Below, piece after piece: positions 53,401 to 62,400 of a stretch of 64,000 nucleotides of DNA. A model generated the notes under the pieces. The model worked only from the letters and a program-made list of their open reading frames with translations, was not told where the DNA came from and made no database searches. Made by a program: the position numbers and the translations under genes. Source of the stretch: Singulisphaera sp. (GTDB lineage: Bacteria; Planctomycetota; Planctomycetia; Isosphaerales; Isosphaeraceae); assembly GCA_027451445.1 (NCBI GenBank), contig DAIDJG010000355.1, positions 1 to 64,000 of the forward strand, in the 5' to 3' direction. The first letter of the stretch is position 1. Each line of letters starts with the position of its first letter.

Positions 53401-56400
53401 TACGGTCGTGACCACGATCACGAGCGCGACGAACGCGACGGTGAACGGGACGCAGTCGGTATCGCAGACGATCACCGAGGGCGACAACCAGCCGACCGTC
53501 TCGCTCGCGACCATGAGCAGTCCGTTCTCGGAGAACGGGGGTACGGCGTCCATCGTCGCCAACCTATCGGCGGTCTCGGCCCAGGCGACGACGGTCAATC
53601 TGACGCTCGGCGGGACGGCGGTCTCCGGCACGAACTACAACATCGCGAGCACGACGATCACGATTCCCGCGGGCTCGCTGAGCGGGAGCGTCAGCGTCAC
53701 GGGCATCAACGACAACGAGTTCAGCAACGGCTACACGGTCGTGGCCACGATCGCTACCGCGTCAGGCGCCATGCCGAACGGGGTGACGTCGGTCACGCTC
53801 AAGGAAACCGAGGCGTCACCGCCGCCGACGGTCACCCTCGGCCTGTCGGGTAGCCCGTTGGCCGAGAACGGCGGCGTGGCAACGATCACTGCGACGCAGA
53901 ACGAGCTTTCGCTGGTGCCGACGACGGTCACCCTCGCCTACACCGGCACCGCGACGCCCACCACCCAGTACACGACCTCGGCCAACTCGATCACGATTCC
54001 GGCCGGGCAGATGTCCGGAACGGCGACGATCACCGGCGTCGACGACAAGATGTTCGGGCCGAACGTCACCGTCATCGCCTCCATTCAGAGCGTGACCAAC
54101 GGCCAGTTCGCGCCGCAGCAAGTCACGGCGACGATCAACGAGGTGGACCCCGAGCCCACCGTCTCCCTGAGCCAGACCGGGAGCCCGATTGCCGAGAACG
54201 GCGGTACGGGGACGGTGACCGCGACCCTTTCGGCCGCCTCCACGTTACCGACGACGGTCAACCTGACCTTCTCCGGGACCGCAACGCCGACGACGCAGTA
54301 CACGACGTCGGCCAATTCGATCACCATCCCTCCTGGACAAACGACGGGCAGCGTCACGCTCGCCGGCGTCGATGACAACAAGTTTGGGCCGAACGTGACC
54401 GTGGTCAGCACGATCAGCGGTGTGACCAACGCGATTGCGGCGAGTCCCCAAACGGTGACAACCACGATCACCGAAGGAGACCCGGCGCCCACCGTCATGC
54501 TCTCGGAGACCGGTTCTCCGTCGACGGACAACGGCGGAGTGATCACTGTCACCGCAACGCTCTCCACGGTCGAGAATCTGCCGGCGACGATCAACCTGTC
54601 GTTCGGTGGAAACGCCGTGAGCGGGGTCAACTACATCCCCTCGGGCAATTCGATCACGATTCCGGCCGGGCAGACGTCGGGCAGCATTACCCTCACGGGC
54701 AAGACCACGGGTCAGTTCGGGCCGCCCGAAATCGTGGTCGTGTCGATCGCCAATGCGACCAACGCAACTCCCGCGGGCGGTTCGGTCTCCGCCGTGTTCA
54801 ACCCGAGCGTGGCTGCGCCGGACTTTTCGGTGAATGACGTCACCGTCAGTCAAAACAGCCCGGCCGCGACCTTCGTCGTCTCGCTATCCGCGCCGAGCAT
54901 GTTGCCGGCGACGGTGAACTACTACACGCAAGATGGTCCGCCGCCAAATGGAGCCGTCGCGGGGATCGACTATGCGTCGACGAGCGGCACGCTCACCTTC
55001 TCGCCCGGCCAGACCGCTCAGACGGTCTCGGTTCCCATCATCAAGAATCCGACGCTGCGCCCGCCCACGGCCACCTTCACGCTCAACCTGATCAATCCGA
55101 CGAACTCGGGGATCTCCCAGGGGACCGGCACCGCGACCTTGCTCACCACGGGCACGGCACCCCAGGCCACGATCAGCAACGCGACGATCCTCAAGACGAC
55201 GTCAGGCACGACGACGGTCAACGTCAACGTGACCCTGTCGGCCCCGAGCGACGTCACGGGCACCGTCAACTTTACGACGGTCGACCAGTCGGCCATGGCG
55301 GGCACCGATTACGTCGCCACGAACGGTGTCCTCACATTCGCCCCCGGTGTGGTCTTCCAGACGATTCCGATCACGATCATCGGCAGCTCGATCCCGGAAG
55401 GGACGCGCATGTTCGGCGTCACCCTGTCGAACCCGATGAACATGACGCTCGCCAACACCCAGGCGACGGTTACCATCAATGACCCCAATCCCCCGGCGGG
55501 GATCTACGTCACGCCGGCCACGGTCGATCAAGGAAGCTCGACGCCGACCACGGCGACCTTCAACGTCTTCCTTACGACTCCCAGCAAGAACCCGGTGTCG
55601 GTCAATTACTCGACCCAGAACGGCACCGCGATCGCCGGGACCGACTACCTCGCGACGAGTGGAGTTCTGAATTTCCCGGCGAACTCCAGCGGCCCGCTTC
55701 AGATCACCGTGCCGATTCTGGGCGTGACCGTTCCCGCAGCCCCGAAGCAATTCACCATCAATCTCGCGAACGCGGTGAATTCAACGATCAGCATCGGTCA
55801 AGCGACCGGGACGATCTTCGACACGTTGAGCAATCCCAACCTGTCGATCAACAACGTGCAGGTCATCGTGCCGCAGACCGGCGCTCCGCCGAGCGCAGTG
55901 TTCACCGTCTCGCTCACCGGCCAAAGCAGCTTGCCGGTCACGGTGAATTACTCCACGTCGAACATCACAGCGATCGCAGGCACCGACTACACCCAGACTT
56001 CCGGGACGTTGACGTTCGCACCGGGCACGGCGACGCAGACGATCACGGTGCCGATCCTCTCGAATACCGCGCTCAAAGCCAGCTCCACATTCGCGGTCAA
56101 CCTGTTCGCGCCCAGCAACGCGACGATCGCCACCAACATGGGCACGGGCACGATTATCAACGACAACCTGGGCCAGTCGCTCACGGTCGGCGACGTGGTC
56201 ACGACGTCGAGCAACGTCGATGGTGCGCTCACGAACGCCATGTTCACCATCAATCTCTCGACCGTCACGCCCTTGCCGGTGGTCGTGAACTACAGCACGA
56301 GCGACGGGACCGCCAAGGCGGGGACCGACTATGTCGCAACCTCGGGACAGGTCATCATTCCGGCCGGGCAGACCTCGGCCACGGTCAATGTCCCGATCAT

Positions 56401-59400
56401 CGGCAGCAGCAAGAATGCGCCTCAGAAGCAGTTCACGTTCAATCTGAGCAACCCGCAAAACGCAGCGATCGCGCGAGGGACCGCCAACGGCATCATTTTG
56501 AGCGGGGCGGCTCAACCGCTGATCGACGTCGTCGACCTTCCCAACGCGCCGGTCGACACGAGCAGCGGCCAGGCGGTGTTCTCGCTCTTCCTCAACGCGC
56601 CGAGTCAGCAGACGATCACCGTCCAGTATCAGACGATCGACGGCACCGCCGTGGCCGGGGCGGATTATGTGGCGACTGCCGGGACGGCCACGTTCCAGCC
56701 CGGCCAGATGACCGCGCTCATCACGGTTCCGTTGCTCAAGGATCCGGTTTACAAGCCGACGTCCGAATTCAGCCTGAAGGTGTTCAACGCGACCAACGCT
56801 GGCTTCGTCATGCCGGGCGACCCGATCATCACCACGACGCTCATCAACAGCAGCGCAGGGCCATCGGTCAGCGTGAACGACTTCAGCCAGACGAAGACGA
56901 CGTCGGGCGAGGTCAACGCGGTCGCCACATTGACGCTCTCTCAACCCAGCGCCGTGGCTGTGGTCGTCAATTACCACACACAGAACATCACGGCGATCGC
57001 GGGCACCGACTACGTCAGCGAGGTCGGCGCCGTCACCTTCCAGCCGGGCCAGGTCACTCAGACCGTTGACATTCCGATCATCGGCAGCACGATCCCCGAA
57101 GGGACGCGCACCTTCGCGCTCGACCTCGACACGACCACCGTCGGAAGCATTGCCCGGGCGCAGGGGATCGGCACGATTCTCGACATCAACCCGCCCGCGG
57201 GAATCTCGATCGGCAACGCCAACGTAACCCAGAGCGGCTCGAGCCAGACCACTGCAACCTTCGCGGTCACGCTCGCGACGCCGAGCGCCCTTCCGGTCAC
57301 GGTCCAGTACGCCACCGCCAACGGCTCCGCCCAGTTGGGGATCGACTACCTGCCGACAAGCGGGACGCTCACGTTCCCGGCCGGAACGACGACCGAAAAC
57401 ATCAACGTAACTGTGCTGGGATCGACCGTCCCCGAACCGCTCGAGTCGTTCACGGTCAACCTGTCGAACCCCGTCAACTCGACGATCATGGTCGGCCAGG
57501 GGACTGGCCTCATCCTGAATACCGTCACGGCCCCGTCAATCTCGATCACGAGCACAGTCTCGGTCACCGAGCCGCAGAAAAACCCGACGAACGCGATCTT
57601 CAACGTCACGCTGTCCGGTCCGAGCGAGCTGCCCATCACGGTCAACTACAACACAGCCGACATCACCGCTCAGGCCGGCGCCGACTATACGGCCGTGAGC
57701 GGCACGCTCACTTTCGCACCGGGCCAGACGGTGCAGACCATCAGCGTGCCGGTGCTCCCGGGCACCACATTGGGTCCCGACAAGACGTTCGCCGTCAACC
57801 TCTCCGGGGCGACCAACGCGTCGATCAACAACGCGTCCGGCACAGCGACCATTCATAACTCGAACGCGATCTCGCTGTTGTCGACCAACGACGCGATCGT
57901 GAGCGACGGCACCGCGGGCGCCACCGCGACGTTCACGGTAACGCTCGCCCAGCCCAGTCTCTTGCCCGTCACGGTGCAATACGCCACGGCGGACGGTACC
58001 GCCATCGCCGGCACCGACTACCAGGCCGCGTCCGGCCTGCTCACCTTCGCTCCCGGTCAAACAAGCCAGACGATCAACGTGACGGTCCTGGGCGACACAC
58101 TGAACCAGCCCACCAAGAAGTTCACGGTGGCCCTCAGCAACCCCCAGAACGCGACCCTGGGCCGCGCGACGGGTAACGGGATCATCAACAACACGATCGC
58201 GCAGCCCGCGGTTTCGGTCAACAACGTCAGCGCAGTGAACGGCACCAGCCCCAACGCCGTGTTCACCGTCTCGCTGTCGGGACCGAGCGGCCAGCCAATC
58301 ACGGTGAATTACACGACGATCGACGGTACCGCCATCGCGGGAGTCGACTACACAACGACGAGCGGTACGCTCACGTTTGCCCCGGGCCAGACGAGCGAGC
58401 TCGTCTCGGTGCCGATTTTGAAGGACAACGTGTTCGGGCCGCCGACGAGAACGTTCCAGCTCCTCCTCTCGAACCCGTCGAATGCCAGTCTCGCCGCTTC
58501 GGCGGGCACGGCGACGATCCTGAGCAACGTCCTGCCGCCATCGGTGAGCATCAACAACTTCAGTCAGTTGAAGACGACCAGCGGCGTGGTCAACGCCACG
58601 GCAACGTTATCGCTCTCCGCGCCGAGCAGCGTGCCCGCGACCGTCTTCTACCATACGGCCGACATCACGGCGATGGCGGGTGTGGACTATGTGTCCGAGA
58701 CGGGATCCGTGACGTTCCAGCCCGGTCAGATCACGCAAACGATCAGCATTCCGATCATCGGCAGCACGGTTCCTGAAGGGACGCGTTCATTCGCGGTCGA
58801 TCTCGACATGGCGACCGGTGCACTGATCGCGACACCGCAGGGCATCGGTACGATTCTCGATATCAACCCGCCTGCCGGCCTTCTGATCAGCAACGCCACC
58901 GCGACCGTGTCCGGGCCCGCGCAAACGACGGCTACATTCACCGTCACGCTCGCAACCGCCAGCGCACAGCCGATTTCCGTCAATTACACGACCATCAACG
59001 GTTCCGCCATCGCGGGCACCGACTATCTCGCCACCAGCGGCATCCTCACCTTCCCGGCCGGTCAGACGTTGGAAACCATCGCGGTCCCGGTCCTCGGCTC
59101 CTCCCTCCCGCAGCCCACGAAGACGTTCACGGTTGCGCTTTCGAGCGCCGTGAATTCGACGATTATGGTGGGACAGGGGACGGGAACGATCTTCAATACG
59201 GTCCCGGCCCCGAGCCTCAACATTGCAAGCGTGTCGGTCACCAAGCCGCAGATGAATCCGACGAACGCGGTCTTCAACGTCACGCTCTCGTCGCCGAGCA
59301 CTCTGCCCGTCACCGTGAATTACAACACGGCCGATATCACGGCTCAGGCCGGCACCGATTACACGCAGGCCAGCGGTACGCTCACGTTCGCGCCAGGTCA

Positions 59401-62400
59401 AACCGTGCAGACGATTACCGTGCCCGTCCTTCCGGGCACGGCGATTGGCCCCAACGTCACCTTCGCCGTGAACCTTTCGGGCGCGTCCAACGCCACGCTG
59501 GGCAACATGCAGGGTGTCGGGACGATCGTGAACAACAACCTGGCGCACGACATCACGGTCAACGACGTGCTGACGCCGCTGCCGGCCGCGGGTCAGCAAA
59601 CGACGGCGATGTTCACCGTCACGCTCTCGGCGTCCAGCACACTGCCGATCACGGTCAACTACGCGACGGCCGACGCCTCGGCCATCGCTGGAACGGACTA
59701 CATCGCGACGGCGGGAACCCTCACGTTCGCGCCGGGCACCACACAGCAAATGGTCCCGGTCACCATCCTGGGCAGCAACGCCGTCGGCCCGCAGAAGACG
59801 TTCGACCTGAACCTCAGCGCCCCCCAGAACGGTGTGATCACGCGGGCGCAGGGCGTGGGCTTCATCCTCAATAACAACCCGAATCCACTCTTCTCGGTCG
59901 GCAACGTGGGGGTCACCAACGAGACGCCGACCGCGACCTTCGTCGTTTCGCTCTCCGGCCCGAGCACGCTGCCCATCACCGTTCAGTACACAACCGTCAA
60001 CGGCACCGCGCTCGCGGGCCGCGAGTACACAACGACTTCGGGCACGCTGACCTTCGCGCCTGGACAGACGAGCGAACTCGTCACGGTGCCGATCCTGAAG
60101 GACGCGGTCTTCGGCCCGACGCCGGAGACGTTCACGCTGATGCTCTCGAATCCCACAAACGCGGGGATCACGAACGCGACGGGAACGGGCACCATCGTCA
60201 ACGACACGCAGCCTCCTGCCGTCACGATCAACGACTTCAGCCAGTTGAAGACGACTGCCGGCACGGTCAACGCCACTGCGACGCTCTCGCTCTCAGCACC
60301 GAGCGAGTTGCCGACGACGGTCTTCTACCACACCGCGGACATCACGGCGGTCGCCGGAGTGGACTACGTGGCGGAGACCGGCACGGTCACCTTCGCCCCG
60401 GGCCAGCTCACCGCGACCATTAGCATTCCAATCATCGGCAGCACGACTCCCGAGGGCACGCGTACGTTCGCCGTCGACCTCGACATGGCCACCGGCGGCA
60501 TCATCGCACGGAACCAGGGCATCGGTACGATCCTCGACGTCAATCCGCCCGCGGGTGTCTCGATTCAAAACAGCTCGGTCACGGTGAACGGCCCGACGGG
60601 AACGACGGCCGATTTCACGGTCACGCTCGCTACGGCGAGCGCGCTGCCCGTCTCGGTGACTTACACGACGGTCAACGGCACAGCCGTGGCGGGAACGGAT
60701 TACACGGCGACAAGCGGGGTTCTCACCATCCCGGCCGGCCAGACCAGCGCGATGATCCTGGTGCCGGTTCTGGGCTCGTCCGTCCCCGAGCCGACGAAGA
60801 CTTTCCTGGTCGCTTTGTCCAATCCCGTGAATTCGACGATCATGGTGAGCCAGGCGACGGGCACGATTTTCAACACCGTCCCCGCGCCCAGCCTCAGTGT
60901 TGCCAGCGTCTCGGTCGTCAAGCCGCAGATGAATCCGACGAACGCAATCTTCAACGTGACACTTTCGTCGCCCAGCGGCCAGCCCGTCACCGTGAATTAC
61001 AACACGTCGGACATCACGGCCCAGGCCGGCACTGACTATACGCAGGTCAGCGGTACCCTTACGTTCGCGCCCGGCCAAACGGTTCAGACAATCACCGTAC
61101 CCATTTTGCCGGGCATGAACATCGGGCCTAACGTCACGTTCGCGGTGAACCTCTCGGGCGCGACGAACGCCACGGTCGCGATGGCGCAGGGCACCGGGAC
61201 GATCATCAACAACAATCTCGTTCATAACATCACGGTGAACGACGTATTGACACCCGTACCGGCGCAAGGCGCTACGACGACGGCGCTGTTCACCGTCACC
61301 CTTTCCTCGTCGAGCGCTTTGCCGATCACGGTCAATTACGCCACGTCGAATGGAACAGCCATCGCCGGCACCGACTACATCGCCACGGCCGGGACGCTCA
61401 CCTTTGCTCCAGGAACGACCACGCAGACGGTCTCCGTCACGGTGCTTGGCACCAACGTCAGCGAGCCCGAGAAGGTCTTCAACCTGAACCTGAGCTCTCC
61501 GCAGAACGCGGCCGTGACGCGTGCTCAAGGTCAGGGATTCCTGCTCAACACCGTCCCCGCTCCGACCGTGAACATCTCCAGCGTGCAGGTGGTCAAGCCG
61601 CAATCCGGATCGGCCAACGCCATCTTCAACGTGACCCTGTCCAGCGTGAGCGGTCAGCCGATCACCGTCAATTACAACACGATGGACCAGACCGCCCAGG
61701 CCGGTGTGGACTACACCCAGGAGAGCGGCACGCTCACCTTCCAGCCGGGCCAGACGGTGCAGACGATCACCGTGCCGATCCTGCCGGGCACCGCGATCGG
61801 CCCCAATGTCACGTTTGCGGTCAATCTCTCCGGGCCGTCCAACGCCACGATCGGCAATGGACAGGGCGTCGGCACGATCATCAACAACAACCTCGTCCAC
61901 AACATCACCGTGGGCGACGTGTTCACGCCCGCGCCGGCCAAGGGTAATACAGCACAGGCGGTCTTCACCGTCTCACTGACTTCGCCGAGCACGCTACCGA
62001 TCACGGTCAACTACGCGACCGCCGACGCCTCCGCCATTGCGGGTACCGATTACGTCGCGACCAGCGGGACGCTCACGTTCGCTCCCGGCACGACCTCGCA
62101 GACCGTCTCGGTGACGATTCTCGGGACCAATCTTGCCGGACCACAGAAGCAGTTCGCGCTGAACCTCACCAACGCGCAGAACGCGACCATCCTCCGCGCC
62201 CAGGCAAACGGCTTCATTGTCAACAACAACCCGAGCCCACTCTTCTCGGTCAGCAACGTCAGCGTCACCAACGAAACGCCCAACGCAATCTTCACCGTCT
62301 CGCTGTCGAGCCCGAGCTCCCTGCCGATTTCCGTGAGCTACAACACGGCTGACGGCACGGCGCAGGCCGGCCGAGAGTACACGTCGACGAACGGCACCCT

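Noticed and set aside
55781-56977. 398-residue open frame on the minus strand
   Set aside because: Antisense shadow of the same giant gene: no domain, no ribosome-binding site, and its repeats match the sense strand.
60293-61900. 535-residue open frame on the minus strand
   Set aside because: Antisense to the giant Calx-beta gene. It is Arg/Asp-rich with repeating nonsense units and arises from codon bias and repeats on the coding strand. Other minus-strand frames across 50.3-64 kb are rejected for the same reason.
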